A stretch of 64,000 nucleotides of DNA. It comes from Chiayiivirga flava (GTDB taxonomy: Bacteria; Pseudomonadota; Gammaproteobacteria; Xanthomonadales; Xanthomonadaceae). Below, one piece after another: positions 50,333 through 59,443 of this stretch. The stretch covers positions 176,260-240,259 of the forward strand of contig NZ_JACHHP010000006.1 of the NCBI RefSeq assembly GCF_014202825.1, in the 5' to 3' direction. The translations under genes were made by a program, and so were the position numbers. The notes beneath the pieces are model-generated. The model had not been told where the DNA came from, did not search any database, and saw only the letters and a list, made by a program, of their open reading frames with translations. Position 1 is the first letter of the stretch; every line of letters begins with the position of its first letter.

Positions 50333-51101
50333 AGACGACCGGCTCCACGACGACGCGCCCGGGCGCCACGACGACGCTGCCGCGCGCACGCAGCGCATCA
50401 ACAAGCACATCGCCGAAAGCGGCTACTGCTCGCGCCGCGAAGCCGACCGCCTGATCGCCGAGAAACGCGTGACCATCAACGGTCGCGCCGCCGGCGTCGG
50501 CAGCGTGGTGGGCGAGGGCGACGATGTGCGCATCGACGGCCAGACCCTGCGCAAGCGCGAAACGCGCGCGGGGCGAAAGCACGTCTACATCGCGCTGAAC
50601 AAGCCGGTCGGCATCGTCTGCACCACCGACACCGGCGAGAAGGGCAACATCGTCGACTTCGTCGGCCACGAACAGCGCATCTTCCCGATCGGCCGCCTGG
50701 ACAAGGACTCCGAAGGCCTGATCCTGCTCACCAGCAACGGCGACATCGTCAACGACATCCTGCGCGCGGAGAACCGCCACGAGAAGGAATATCTGGTGGC
50801 CGTGAACAGGGCGGTGACCGACGAATTCCTGCGCGGCATGGCGCGCGGCGTGCGCGTCCACGGCCAGATGACGCTGCCGTGCCGCACCGGCCGCCTCGCG
50901 AAATTCGGCTTCCGCATCGTGCTCACGCAAGGGCTGAACCGGCAGATCCGCCTGATGGCGGCGGCCTTCGACTACCGTGTGACCCAGTTGCGGCGCGTGC
51001 GCATCGACAACATCAAGCTCGGCGCGCTCAAGCCGGGCCAGTGGCGCAACCTCACCGACCAGGAACTGCGCGGCCTGCTGCCCCAACGCACGCAGTGGTG
51101 A
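50322..51101 (+). CDS. rluF: 23S rRNA pseudouridine(2604) synthase RluF
   Basis: A 259-residue pseudouridine synthase of the RsuA/RluB/E/F group. An S4 domain covers about residues 24-70 (RINKHIAESGYCSRREADRLI). The catalytic region is FPIGRLDKDSEGLILLT, with the aspartate near residue 126, and GLNRQIRLMA follows. FPIGRLDKDSEGL and ILRAENRHEKEYLV match RluF more closely than RluB or RluE. It begins inside the 3' end of the DUF1415 gene. Confidence 0.92.
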   Translation: MHAEDDRLHDDAPGRHDDAAARTQRINKHIAESGYCSRREADRLIAEKRVTINGRAAGVGSVVGEGDDVRIDGQTLRKRETRAGRKHVYIALNKPVGIVCTTDTGEKGNIVDFVGHEQRIFPIGRLDKDSEGLILLTSNGDIVNDILRAENRHEKEYLVAVNRAVTDEFLRGMARGVRVHGQMTLPCRTGRLAKFGFRIVLTQGLNRQIRLMAAAFDYRVTQLRRVRIDNIKLGALKPGQWRNLTDQELRGLLPQRTQW

Positions 51102-51464
51102 TCGCTGGCTGTTCTTCTTCCGCGAGAGAAGGAAGCAGGCACTGTCGATCAGCATCGAGCAGCAAACGTGAAAGGTGTGAAAATCCTTCTCCCCTCGGGA
51201 GAAGGTGCCCGAAGGGCGGATGAGGGCGAGTCGTCGCATCGGGCCGACGCCCGTCCACCGCAGCGATTGCGCTTTCGCCGTTTCGAAAATTTCTTCCGCT
51301 TGGAGTTGCCGCCCTCATCCGGCCCTGCCGGGCCACCTTCTCCCGACGGAGAAGGAATCAGGCACTGTCGATCATCGTCGAGCGACAAACATGAAGGCGT
51401 GACAATCCGTCTCCCGACGGGAGAAGGAAGCAGGCGCGCTCTCGATCATCATCGGGCAGGCATC
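51102..51464. repeat. Intergenic REP-like and direct repeats
   Basis: No gene is seen in this 363-base space. It holds three copies of a palindromic unit: CCTTCTCCC-CTC-GGGAGAAGG followed by TGCCCGAAGGGCGGATGAGGG at 51185-51226, an inverted copy at 51311-51355, and a shorter one at 51407-51427. Around them are two imperfect direct repeats of about 55 bases (CAGGCACTGTCGATCA... at 51134 and 51359) and a fragment near 51430. The family recurs at 62.3 and 63.8 kb. Confidence 0.8.
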
Positions 51465-52322
51465 TCAGCCGCGATCCAGGCGCTCGATCAGCCCAAGCGC
51501 GGCCGCCGGGTTGCGTTCCTTCGCCGCGCTGATGAAAAAGACGAACACGTCGCGCGCGACCGTCGGCGCCTCGTCGTGCGGAACGATCCGCGGCAGGTCA
51601 CCCGGCACGCCGCCCGCGGCCCACGTGCGGGCGCGTGAGGCCCAGGCATCGAGTTCATCGCCCGGATAGCCGGTCACCACGTCGCTGCGCGAACGCATCA
51701 GGCGCGCGTAGCGGAAGTCCCCGCCCGGATCGGCGAACGACGGATACGTCGGCGAGTCGGTGAATACCGTCGGCACATCGTGCGCCCGGGTCAGGGCGAG
51801 ATACTGCTCGCACAGGAAACTGTCGTGCCGCACTTCGAGCACGTGCCGCAGCGCGCGCCCGTTCAACATGCGCGGCAGCAGATCGAGAAAACCCGCAAGA
51901 TCGTCCGGATCGAAGCGCTTGCCGGGCGCGAACTGCCACAGGATCGGCCCGAGTCGATCGTCCAGTTCCGCGATGCCGCCGTGCACGAATCGCTCGACGC
52001 CCTCGCGTCCGCGCGCAAGCTCGCGCGCCTGCACGAGGAACCGCGGGGCCTTGAGCGAGAACACGAACCCGGGCGGCGTCTCGTCGCGCCAGCGCGCGTA
52101 CGTGGCCGGCGTCTGCGCGCCGTAGAACGTGCCGTTGATCTCGATGGCGGTCAGCCGGCGGCTGGCGTATTCGAGCTCGCGCTTCTGCACGAGCCCGGAG
52201 GGATAGAACGGGCCGCGCCACGGCGCGAACGCCCAGCCGCCGATGCCGACGCGGATGCGTGGATGCGCAGGCGCGGTCGGAAACGGAAGGGGCGGCGCGG
52301 ACGGGCTGCGGCGCGCTGGCAT
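51465..52322 (-). CDS. DUF72 family protein
   Basis: A 285-residue cytoplasmic protein. The opening RIRVGIGGWAFAPWRGPFYP, EINGTFYGAQTPATYARW, then RHVLEVRHDSFL and VFVFFISAAKERNP are typical of DUF72, a TIM-barrel-like family of unknown reaction. The ATG at 52322 has no strong site but leaves the conserved glycine-tryptophan core near residue 28. Confidence 0.92.
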   Translation of the reverse strand: MPARRSPSAPPLPFPTAPAHPRIRVGIGGWAFAPWRGPFYPSGLVQKRELEYASRRLTAIEINGTFYGAQTPATYARWRDETPPGFVFSLKAPRFLVQARELARGREGVERFVHGGIAELDDRLGPILWQFAPGKRFDPDDLAGFLDLLPRMLNGRALRHVLEVRHDSFLCEQYLALTRAHDVPTVFTDSPTYPSFADPGGDFRYARLMRSRSDVVTGYPGDELDAWASRARTWAAGGVPGDLPRIVPHDEAPTVARDVFVFFISAAKERNPAAALGLIERLDRG

Positions 52323-52489
52323 GGGGCCTCGACATCGACGCCGCGCGCATGCGCCGGCGGGGCGGCCAGCTTAGCGCGAAGATGCCGTGTCACGGCATCG
52401 ACGCGCGCAATGCGCTCGCCGCACCGCCCGGCCGACCCTGCGATCGACGATGGCACAATGCGCACCTGGCCCGACACGCGCACACCGCG

Positions 52490-53557
52490 ATGATTCCACC
52501 GAAGAAGCCGGACAACGAAATCGCGCGCCTCGCCGCGCTGCACAGTTACGACATTCTCGACACGCTGCCGGAGCAGTCCTACGACGATCTGCTCCGCATC
52601 GCCGCCGGCATCTGCCGCACGCCGATGGGCGCGGTGACGCTGGTCGACGACTCGCGCCAATGGTTCAAGGCGCGCCTGGGCGTCGCGGTGGAGGAAACCC
52701 CGCGCGATGTCGCGTTCTGCGGCCATGCGATCCTCGTTCCGGACGAGGTGATGGTGGTGCCGGACGCGCGCAGCGATGCGCGCTTCCACGACAACCCGCT
52801 GGTCAGCGGCGATCCGCGGATCCGCTTCTACGCCGGTGCCCCGGTGATCGCTGGCGGCGAGGCCGTCGGGACGATGTGCGTGTTCGACGACGTGCCGCAC
52901 GAACTGTCGCAGGCCGAGCGGGAAGCGCTGCAGAGTCTCGCGCGCCAGGTCTCGGTGCTGCTCGATGCGCGCCGCCACGCGCGCATCCTCGGCCACCACC
53001 TGCGCGAGCGCGACTGGTACGAACAGCAGCTGCTGCAGTACCAGGCGCAACTCGAAGCGCACAACGCCGATCTCGCCGAACTCAGCCGCACCGATGCGCT
53101 GACCGGCCTGCCGAACCGGCGCGCGTTCGATGCAGCGCTGCAGGCCGCGACCGGACGCACGGGCGATGCGGGTGGCCTTGCCGTCGCGCTGATCGACATC
53201 GATCACTTCAAGACCATCAACGACCTGCACGGGCATCCGGTCGGCGATCAGGTGCTTGCCGCCGTGGCGCAGGTGCTGCGCGCCAGCGCCGGCAGCGCAG
53301 CGACGGTGGCGCGCTACGGCGGCGAGGAGTTTGCGCTGCTGCTGCACGTGACCGATGCCGGCGCGGCCGAGCTGCAGGCGCAGTATGTGCGCGAGGCGGT
53401 GCAGAACCTGCCGATCGGCTTTCCGGTGACGGTGAGCATCGGGCTGGCGCTGCGGCGCGGCGACGCCACGCCCGCCGCGCTGCTCGACCGCGCCGATCGC
53501 GCGCTGTACGCCGCCAAGCGCGGTGGACGCAACCGCGTCGAACTGGCGGGCGAATGA
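52490..53557 (+). CDS. GAF-GGDEF diguanylate cyclase
   Basis: A 355-residue cytoplasmic protein. A GAF domain covers about 15-170 (LHSYDILDTLPEQSYDDLL, GAVTLVDDSRQWFKA, FCGHAI), followed by a short coiled coil and a GGDEF domain (TDALTGLPNRRAFD, ARYGGEEFALLL) near 200-350. GGEEF is an active signature. The usual inhibitory RxxD site five residues before it is absent (the positions read GSAA), so product feedback is probably weak. It makes cyclic di-GMP in response to an unknown GAF ligand. ATG 52490 is the start that trims the Arg-rich upstream frame. Confidence 0.9.
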   Translation: MIPPKKPDNEIARLAALHSYDILDTLPEQSYDDLLRIAAGICRTPMGAVTLVDDSRQWFKARLGVAVEETPRDVAFCGHAILVPDEVMVVPDARSDARFHDNPLVSGDPRIRFYAGAPVIAGGEAVGTMCVFDDVPHELSQAEREALQSLARQVSVLLDARRHARILGHHLRERDWYEQQLLQYQAQLEAHNADLAELSRTDALTGLPNRRAFDAALQAATGRTGDAGGLAVALIDIDHFKTINDLHGHPVGDQVLAAVAQVLRASAGSAATVARYGGEEFALLLHVTDAGAAELQAQYVREAVQNLPIGFPVTVSIGLALRRGDATPAALLDRADRALYAAKRGGRNRVELAGE

Positions 53558-53573
53558 GTGCGCGCTGCGCGCG

Positions 53574-54458
53574 TCACTCGCGCTCGAGCGACAGCAGCCA
53601 GTCGACGAAGCAGCGCGCGGCCGGCCGCAGCCGCCGGTGCGACGGGTACACCACGAAATACTCGAATCGCGTCTTCAGCCGCGGACCGGGCAGCGGCACC
53701 AGACGGTGCCCGGCAAGATAGGGCGTGACGATGCGCTCGCGTGCCAGCGCAACGCCCAGGCCGTGTGCGGCGGCGTTCATTGCCGCTGTCGAATCGCTGA
53801 ACACGTAGCGTTCGTCCAGATGCGCACCGTGCACGTCGGCGGCGCGGAACCAGTCGGCCCAGCCCTGGCGTGCGAGATCCGAGACCAGCGGCAGCGCCGC
53901 GATCTGCGCCGGCGTGCGCACCTGCGCGATGCCGGGAAACTGCGGTGACGCCACCGGAAACAGCGTGTCGCCCATCAGATGGTGGGCGGTGAGTCCGGGC
54001 CAGTGGCCTTGGCCGTGGCGGATGCCGAGGTCCGGACCGCCCTGGTCGAAACGCGTGAGCGCCACCTCGGTGTCGACGGTGAGCTGGATGCGCGGATGCA
54101 GCGCGGCGAAGGCCGGCAGGCGCGGCAGCAGCCAGCTGTGCGTCCACGAGTGCAGTGTGGTGATGCGCACGCGGTTGCGTTCGGCGTCGGCGGCGCGCAG
54201 GTCGCTCAGCACGCTTTCCATGTCGGCGAGCGCGCTGCCGGCGGCGTCGGCCAGCTGGCGGCCCTCGGCCGTGAGCGAAACGCCGCGCGCGTGGCGCTGG
54301 AACAATGCCACGCCCAGGCGCGATTCGAGCTTGCGCACATGGTGGCTCACGGCACTCGCGGTGAGGTGCAGTTCCTCGGCGGCGTGCGCGAAATTCTGGT
54401 GGCGCGCGGCGGTCTCGAACGCGGCGAGGGCGGGCAGCCAGTCCGGACGCAGGGTCAT
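53574..54458 (-). CDS. LysR-family regulator, GcvA-like
   Basis: A 294-residue regulator. The winged helix covers about 6-65 (LAAFETAARHQNFAHAAEELHLTASAVSHHVRKLE), and the TrpI/GcvA-type effector domain has HSWTHSWLLPRL and DLGIRHGQGHWPGL. It is divergent from an EamA transporter gene across 104 bases, so it most likely controls that gene in response to a small metabolite. Confidence 0.92.
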   Translation of the reverse strand: MTLRPDWLPALAAFETAARHQNFAHAAEELHLTASAVSHHVRKLESRLGVALFQRHARGVSLTAEGRQLADAAGSALADMESVLSDLRAADAERNRVRITTLHSWTHSWLLPRLPAFAALHPRIQLTVDTEVALTRFDQGGPDLGIRHGQGHWPGLTAHHLMGDTLFPVASPQFPGIAQVRTPAQIAALPLVSDLARQGWADWFRAADVHGAHLDERYVFSDSTAAMNAAAHGLGVALARERIVTPYLAGHRLVPLPGPRLKTRFEYFVVYPSHRRLRPAARCFVDWLLSLERE

Positions 54459-54562
54459 GACGAGCCTCAAATCCTGTTTGTGTCTGGCTGCAAAAGTATC
54501 CGCTTTGCCGCCGCGCTGCCACGGCGGAGAATGTCGCACCTCACCCCTTCGGATCGTCCCCG
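54459..54562. promoter_or_regulatory. LysR/EamA divergent control region
   Basis: This 104-base spacer separates the LysR gene (-) and the EamA gene (+). It is AT-richer near 54470-54520 and should contain LysR-type T-N11-A sites and both promoters, but I cannot fix one site with confidence. Confidence 0.4.
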
Positions 54563-55471
54563 ATGCGCGCCGCCGATATCCATGCCGTGCTCCCCGTCCC
54601 CGCCGACAACGGCGCGCTTGCCGCATGGCGCACGCCGTTCGAACTGTGCCTGCTGGGCGCCATCTGGGGCGCGTCGTTCATGTTCATGCGCGTCGCGGCG
54701 CCGGAGTTCGGTACCGTGCCGCTGGTCGAAATGCGCCTCGGACTCGGTGCGCTGATCCTGCTGCCGTTCCTGTGGCAGGCACGCGCGAAATTCACGCCGC
54801 GGCGGTGGCCGATGCTGGCATTGATCGGAGCGATCAATTCCGCCGTGCCGTTTGCCCTGTTCGCGTGGGCCGCGCAGCGCGCGCCGGCCGGGATCGGCGC
54901 GATCACCAACAGCATGGCGGTGCTGTTCACCGCCCTGGTGGGCTTCCTCTTCTATCGCGAAACCATCGGCACCCGACGCGGCATCGCGTTGCTGGCCGGG
55001 TTCGCGGGTGTGGTGGTCCTGGCCAGCGGCAAGGTGGCCGGCGCGAGCGTGGGCTGGGCGGCGGCGGCCGGTTGCGCGGCGGCCTTCCTCTACGGCGTCG
55101 GCGCGCACCTGGTGAAGCGGCATCTGTCCGATCTTCCGCCGGCGGCGTCGGCCGCGGCCACGTTGGCGTTCGCCGCCGTCGTGGTGTTGCCGTTCGCGAT
55201 CGCGCAATGGCCCGAGCAGGTCATCTCGCAGCGTGCCTGGGGCGCAGCCGTGCTGATCGGCGTGCTGTGCACCGGCGTCGCATACGCGATGTACTACCGC
55301 CTGGTGCAGCGCATCGGCGCGGGGCGCGCGGTGATGGTGACCTATCTCGTGCCGCTGTTTGCGGTGGCGTGGGCGTGGCTGCTGCTGGGCGAGGCGCTGA
55401 CGCTGACGATGGGCATCGCCGGCGCGCTGATCCTCGGCAGCGTGGCGCTCAGCCAGCGGGCGCCGCGCTGA
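54563..55471 (+). CDS. EamA/DMT-superfamily transporter
   Basis: A 302-residue inner-membrane protein of about ten helices made of two EamA repeats. ELCLLGAIWGASFMFMRVA opens the first, VPFALFAWAAQRAPAGIGAITNSMAVLFTALVG contains the PxNxAxxxxxxP-like turn, and TGVAYAMYYRLVQRIGAGRAVMVTYLVPLFAV closes the second. Such proteins export or import metabolites such as amino acids. The divergent LysR regulator suggests inducible export. Confidence 0.9.
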   Translation: MRAADIHAVLPVPADNGALAAWRTPFELCLLGAIWGASFMFMRVAAPEFGTVPLVEMRLGLGALILLPFLWQARAKFTPRRWPMLALIGAINSAVPFALFAWAAQRAPAGIGAITNSMAVLFTALVGFLFYRETIGTRRGIALLAGFAGVVVLASGKVAGASVGWAAAAGCAAAFLYGVGAHLVKRHLSDLPPAASAAATLAFAAVVVLPFAIAQWPEQVISQRAWGAAVLIGVLCTGVAYAMYYRLVQRIGAGRAVMVTYLVPLFAVAWAWLLLGEALTLTMGIAGALILGSVALSQRAPR

Positions 55472-55475
55472 GTGC

Positions 55476-56759
55476 TCAGTCGCGCGTGTGGCGCATGCCG
55501 CCGCCGACCGCAAGCAGCGCCACCAGCGTCACCAGCGCGGCCGCGGTGAGGTAGTAACCCACCGCGGCGATGCCGTACTCGCGCGCCAGCCAGGTGGCCG
55601 CGTAGGGCGCGAGCGAGGCGCCGAAGATGCCGGCGAGGTTGAAGGTCAGCGAGGCGCCGGTGTACCGCACCGGCGTCGGGAACAGCTCGGCGAGCGCGGT
55701 GCCGAGCGGGCCGTAGGTCAGGCCCATCAGGCCCAGGCCGAGCGCCAGGAACGCGATCACAGCGATCGCGTTTCCGGCCGCGAACAATGGCGCAAACATC
55801 AGTCCGAACGCGGCGATGGCGAGCGTGGCGACGATCAGCACGCGACGCCGCCCGTACCGGTCCGCCGTGAGTGCCGACAGCGGAATGGTGGCCGCGAACG
55901 CCAGCACGCCGATCATCTGCAGCTGCAGGAAGGTCTCGCGCGTGTAGCCGAGCGCGCTCGTGCCCCAGCTCAGCGTGAACACGGTCATGAGATAGAACAG
56001 CACGAAGGTCGCCATCGCCGCGAACGTGCCCGCGATCAGCGCGCGCGGATGCTGCCGGACCACGGTCGCCATCGGCAGCTTCACGCGTTCGTCGTTCGCG
56101 ATCGCGCGCCGGAACGACGGCGTCTCGTGGATGCGCAGCCGCACCCACAGGCCGACGAACACCAGCACCGCGCTCGCGAGGAACGGCACGCGCCAGCCCC
56201 AGGCGAAGAACTGCGCATCGTCGAGCACGTCGGTCAGCAGCAGGAAGATGCCGGTCGAGCACAGGAAGCCGATCGGCGCGCCGAGCTGCGGGAACATGCC
56301 GTACCACGCGCGCTTGCCGGGCGGCGCGTTTTCGGTGGCGAGCAGCACCGCGCCGCCCCATTCGCCGCCGAGTCCCAGGCCCTGGCCGAAGCGGCACAGC
56401 GCCAGCAGCAACGGCGCGGCCACGCCGATCGAGGCGTACGTCGGCAGCAGGCCGATGAATACGGTCGACAGTCCCATCGTCAGCAGCGCGGCCACCAGCG
56501 TCGCCTTGCGCCCGACGCGATCGCCGAAATGCCCGAACAGCGCCGAGCCGATGGGCCGGGCAAAAAACGCCAGCGCAAACGTGGCGAGCGACTGCAGCGT
56601 GGACGAGGTCGGGTCGCCGGCGGGGAAGAACAGCGCCGGGAACACCAGCACCGCGGCGGTGGCGTAGATGTAGAAATCGAAGAACTCGATGGTGGTGCCG
56701 ATGAGGCTGGCGAACAGCACGCGGGCGGGGGAGTTGGCGGGTGCGGCCGTGGTCGTCAT
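55476..56759 (-). CDS. MHS-family MFS metabolite:proton symporter
   Basis: A 427-residue membrane protein with 12 predicted helices. GTTIEFFDFYIYATAA, LAFFARPIGSALFGHFGDRVGRKATL and RFGQGLGLGGEWGGAVLLATENAP are the signatures of the metabolite:H+ symporter (ProP/KgtP/ShiA-like) group. The substrate is not readable, though dicarboxylates, shikimate or osmolytes are typical. It lies 79 bases after the winged-helix gene of the fdh operon and may be transcribed with it. Confidence 0.92.
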   Translation of the reverse strand: MTTTAAPANSPARVLFASLIGTTIEFFDFYIYATAAVLVFPALFFPAGDPTSSTLQSLATFALAFFARPIGSALFGHFGDRVGRKATLVAALLTMGLSTVFIGLLPTYASIGVAAPLLLALCRFGQGLGLGGEWGGAVLLATENAPPGKRAWYGMFPQLGAPIGFLCSTGIFLLLTDVLDDAQFFAWGWRVPFLASAVLVFVGLWVRLRIHETPSFRRAIANDERVKLPMATVVRQHPRALIAGTFAAMATFVLFYLMTVFTLSWGTSALGYTRETFLQLQMIGVLAFAATIPLSALTADRYGRRRVLIVATLAIAAFGLMFAPLFAAGNAIAVIAFLALGLGLMGLTYGPLGTALAELFPTPVRYTGASLTFNLAGIFGASLAPYAATWLAREYGIAAVGYYLTAAALVTLVALLAVGGGMRHTRD

Positions 56760-56838
56760 CGGCGGGTCGGATGGGGTGCGATGCGCGATTCTGTCAGAAG
56801 CCGGCGCCGCGCGACGGCGGCTCCGGCAACGACCGCGA

Positions 56839-57096
56839 TCAGCCGGTCGCCGACCCGTCGTCGCCGCGCACGCGCAGCGCGACCGACAGCGCACCGCGCG
56901 CCTCCACGCGCACCAGCCCTTCGCCGCGCGTGCTGCCGATCGCATCCTCGCCGAGCCACGCCAGCGCACGCAGCAGCACACTCATGCGCACCCCCAGACG
57001 CTTGCACAGTTTCGGCAGCGAGACGCCGTCCGGCGCGTCGGCGAGCGCGGCGAGAATGGCCGCGCGCAGCGCCGGGTCAGGGGACGAGGGAGGCAT
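56839..57096 (-). CDS. Small winged-helix protein coupled to fdhF
   Basis: An 85-residue protein that overlaps the end of the formate-dehydrogenase-like gene by 20 bases. AILAALADAPDGVSLPKLCKRLGVRMSVLLRALAWLG is a helix-turn-helix pattern, and the second half is a wing-like beta region. It is probably a regulator or accessory of the molybdoenzyme operon. The ATG at 57096 lies inside the previous gene, showing coupling. Confidence 0.75.
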   Translation of the reverse strand: MPPSSPDPALRAAILAALADAPDGVSLPKLCKRLGVRMSVLLRALAWLGEDAIGSTRGEGLVRVEARGALSVALRVRGDDGSATG

Positions 57097-59443
57097 CGAT
57101 CCGGCGCGACGCCGCGTCTGACTCCGGCACATGCGGCAGCACGATCACCGGGATCGATTTGGACGTCGGCGTACGCGCCTCGTCGGCGAAGCTCGACAGC
57201 GGCACCAGCGCATTCGTCTCCGGGTAGTACGCGGCCAGACAGCCGCGCGGGATGTCGTAGTCCACCAGCAGGAAACCGTTCGCCTCGCGTTTCACGCCGT
57301 CCTCGGCGACGCTCCGCAGGTCGACCCGGTCGCCCGCCGCCAGGCCCAGCGCCGCGATGTCCGCGCCGTTGGCGAACAGCACCCTGCGTTCGCCGAATAC
57401 GCCGCGGTAGCGGTCGTCCATGCCGTAGACCGTGGTGTTGTACTGATCGTGCGAACGCACGGTCGCAAGCAGGAACACCGGCTCCTCGCGCGATCTGCGC
57501 GCGCGGTGGATCGGCGCATCGGTCGGCACCGCGTGGGTGTGGAACACGGCCTTGCCGGCCGCGTTCGCCCAGCGCCGTTCCGCGGCCGTGTTGGGCAGGC
57601 GGAAGCCGCCCGGCACGCGCACGCGTGCGTTGAAATCGTGGAAGTCGTCGAAGGTGCGCGCGATGGCGTCGCGGATGCGATCGTAGTCGTCGATCAGCGC
57701 CAGCCACGGTACCTTCGAGCGTGCGCCGAGCGTGGCGTGAGCGAGGCGCGCGACGATCGCGGGCTCGGACAGCAGGTCCGGCGCGGCCGGCGCGTTGATG
57801 CCGCCGGACAGGTGCACCATGCTCATCGAATCCTCCACCGTCACCTGCTGCGGACCGGTGGCCTGCATGTCGATCTCTGTGCGGCCCAGGCACGGCAGGA
57901 TCAGCGCCTCGCGTCCGTGCACCAGGTGGCTGCGGTTGAGCTTGGTGGTGACGTGCACGGTGAGGTCGCAGCGGCGCAGCGCGCGGTGCGTGGCCTCGGT
58001 GTCCGGCGTGGCGGTGGCGAAGTTGCCGCCGAGGCCGAAGAAGACCTTGCCCGTGCCCGCGAGCATGGCTTCGATGGCGCCGACGGTGTCGACCCCGTGT
58101 TCGCGCGGCGGTTCGAAGCCGAACACGTCGCGCAGGCGGTCGAGGAAGGCCTGCGGCGGCTTTTCGGAGATCATCATCGTGCGGTCGCCCTGCACGTTGC
58201 TGTGCCCGCGCACCGGGCACGCACCGGCGCCGGGTCGGCCGAGATTGCCGCGTAGCAGCAGCAGGTTGACGATCATCTGGATCGTCGCGACCGAATGCTT
58301 GTGCTGGGTGATGCCCATGCCCCAGCAGCAGATCACGCGCTCCGACGCGATGTAGATCTCCGCAACGCGACGCATCTGCGCGCGCGTGAGGCCGGACTCG
58401 GCCTCGATCACCGCCCAGGATTCGGCCGCGACGTCCGCGGCGAAGGTCTCGAAGTCCGCGGTGTGCTCGGCGATGAACTCCCGATCGAGCACGCCCGACT
58501 GGCCATCGCGCAAACGCTGCGCATCGATCTCGAGCACGTGGCGGATCACGCCCTTCACCGCCGCGAGATCGCCGCCGATGCGCAGCTGCAGATAGTCCGA
58601 TGAGATCGTCGTCGAGCCGCCGCTGAGCATTTGCAGCGGGTCCTGCGGATCGGCGAATTTCTCGAGCCCGCGCTCGCGCAGCGGATTGAACGAGACGATC
58701 GCACAGCCGCGCTTTGCGGCGCGGCGCAATTCGCCGAGCATGCGCGGATGGTTGGTGCCCGGGTTCTGGCCGAAGATGAAGATCGCGTCGGCCAGTTCGA
58801 AGTCGTGCAGCGACACCGTGCCCTTGGCGACGCCGATCTGCCGCTTGAGCGCGATGCCGGACGGCTCGTGGCACATGTTGGAGCAGTCGGGGAAGTTGTT
58901 GGTGCCGAACTCGCGCACGAACAGCTGGTACAGGAACGCGGCTTCGTTGCTGGTGCGGCCGGAGGTGTAGAAGATCGCCTCGTCGGGCGAGGCGAGGGCG
59001 TTGAGCCGCGTTGCGATCAGCGCGAAGGCCTCGTCCCACGTCACGGGCAGGTACCTGTCGCTGGCCGCATCCAGGCGCATCGGATGCGTCAGTCGGCCCT
59101 GCTGTTCGAGCCAGAAGTCGCTGTGCCGCGCGAGCTGCGCCACGGTGTGGCGTTCGAACAGGTCCGGCGTGGCGCGATGGCGCGTGGCTTCGGCCGCGAC
59201 GGCCTTGGCGCCGTTCTCGCAGAATTCGAACGTGGAGGTGTGGTCGCGATCGGGCCAGGCGCAGCCGGGACAGTCGAAGCCGTCCGGCTGGTTGACCGCG
59301 AGCAGCGTTTTGGCGCCGCGCACCGGCACGCCCTGTTCCGTGAGATGTTTCGCCACGCTGCGCAGCGCGCCCCAGCCGCCGGCGGGGCCGTCGTAGGGGC
59401 GGATCGGGGTCGGATTCGCGTCCGGTTCGTCGTGTGCGTTCAT
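57077..59443 (-). CDS. FdhF/YdeP-type molybdopterin oxidoreductase
   Basis: A 788-residue molybdoenzyme alpha subunit of the YdeP group (FdhF-like, TIGR01701). The N-terminal cysteine pair C58-P-G-C61 in GFDCPGCAWPD is typical. IFIFGQNPGTNHPRML, CWGMGITQHKHSV, NLLLLRGNLGRPGAGACPVRGHSNVQGDRT and the C-terminal YDIPRGCLAAYYPETNALV are cofactor-binding blocks. It overlaps fdhD in an ATGA junction. The true substrate may not be formate; YdeP-type enzymes in E. coli are linked to acid resistance. Confidence 0.92.
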   Translation of the reverse strand: MNAHDEPDANPTPIRPYDGPAGGWGALRSVAKHLTEQGVPVRGAKTLLAVNQPDGFDCPGCAWPDRDHTSTFEFCENGAKAVAAEATRHRATPDLFERHTVAQLARHSDFWLEQQGRLTHPMRLDAASDRYLPVTWDEAFALIATRLNALASPDEAIFYTSGRTSNEAAFLYQLFVREFGTNNFPDCSNMCHEPSGIALKRQIGVAKGTVSLHDFELADAIFIFGQNPGTNHPRMLGELRRAAKRGCAIVSFNPLRERGLEKFADPQDPLQMLSGGSTTISSDYLQLRIGGDLAAVKGVIRHVLEIDAQRLRDGQSGVLDREFIAEHTADFETFAADVAAESWAVIEAESGLTRAQMRRVAEIYIASERVICCWGMGITQHKHSVATIQMIVNLLLLRGNLGRPGAGACPVRGHSNVQGDRTMMISEKPPQAFLDRLRDVFGFEPPREHGVDTVGAIEAMLAGTGKVFFGLGGNFATATPDTEATHRALRRCDLTVHVTTKLNRSHLVHGREALILPCLGRTEIDMQATGPQQVTVEDSMSMVHLSGGINAPAAPDLLSEPAIVARLAHATLGARSKVPWLALIDDYDRIRDAIARTFDDFHDFNARVRVPGGFRLPNTAAERRWANAAGKAVFHTHAVPTDAPIHRARRSREEPVFLLATVRSHDQYNTTVYGMDDRYRGVFGERRVLFANGADIAALGLAAGDRVDLRSVAEDGVKREANGFLLVDYDIPRGCLAAYYPETNALVPLSSFADEARTPTSKSIPVIVLPHVPESDAASRRIDASLVP

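Noticed and set aside
51102..51464. CRISPR-like array
   Set aside because: The repeats are imperfect, inverted and few, with no constant spacer length and no cas genes.
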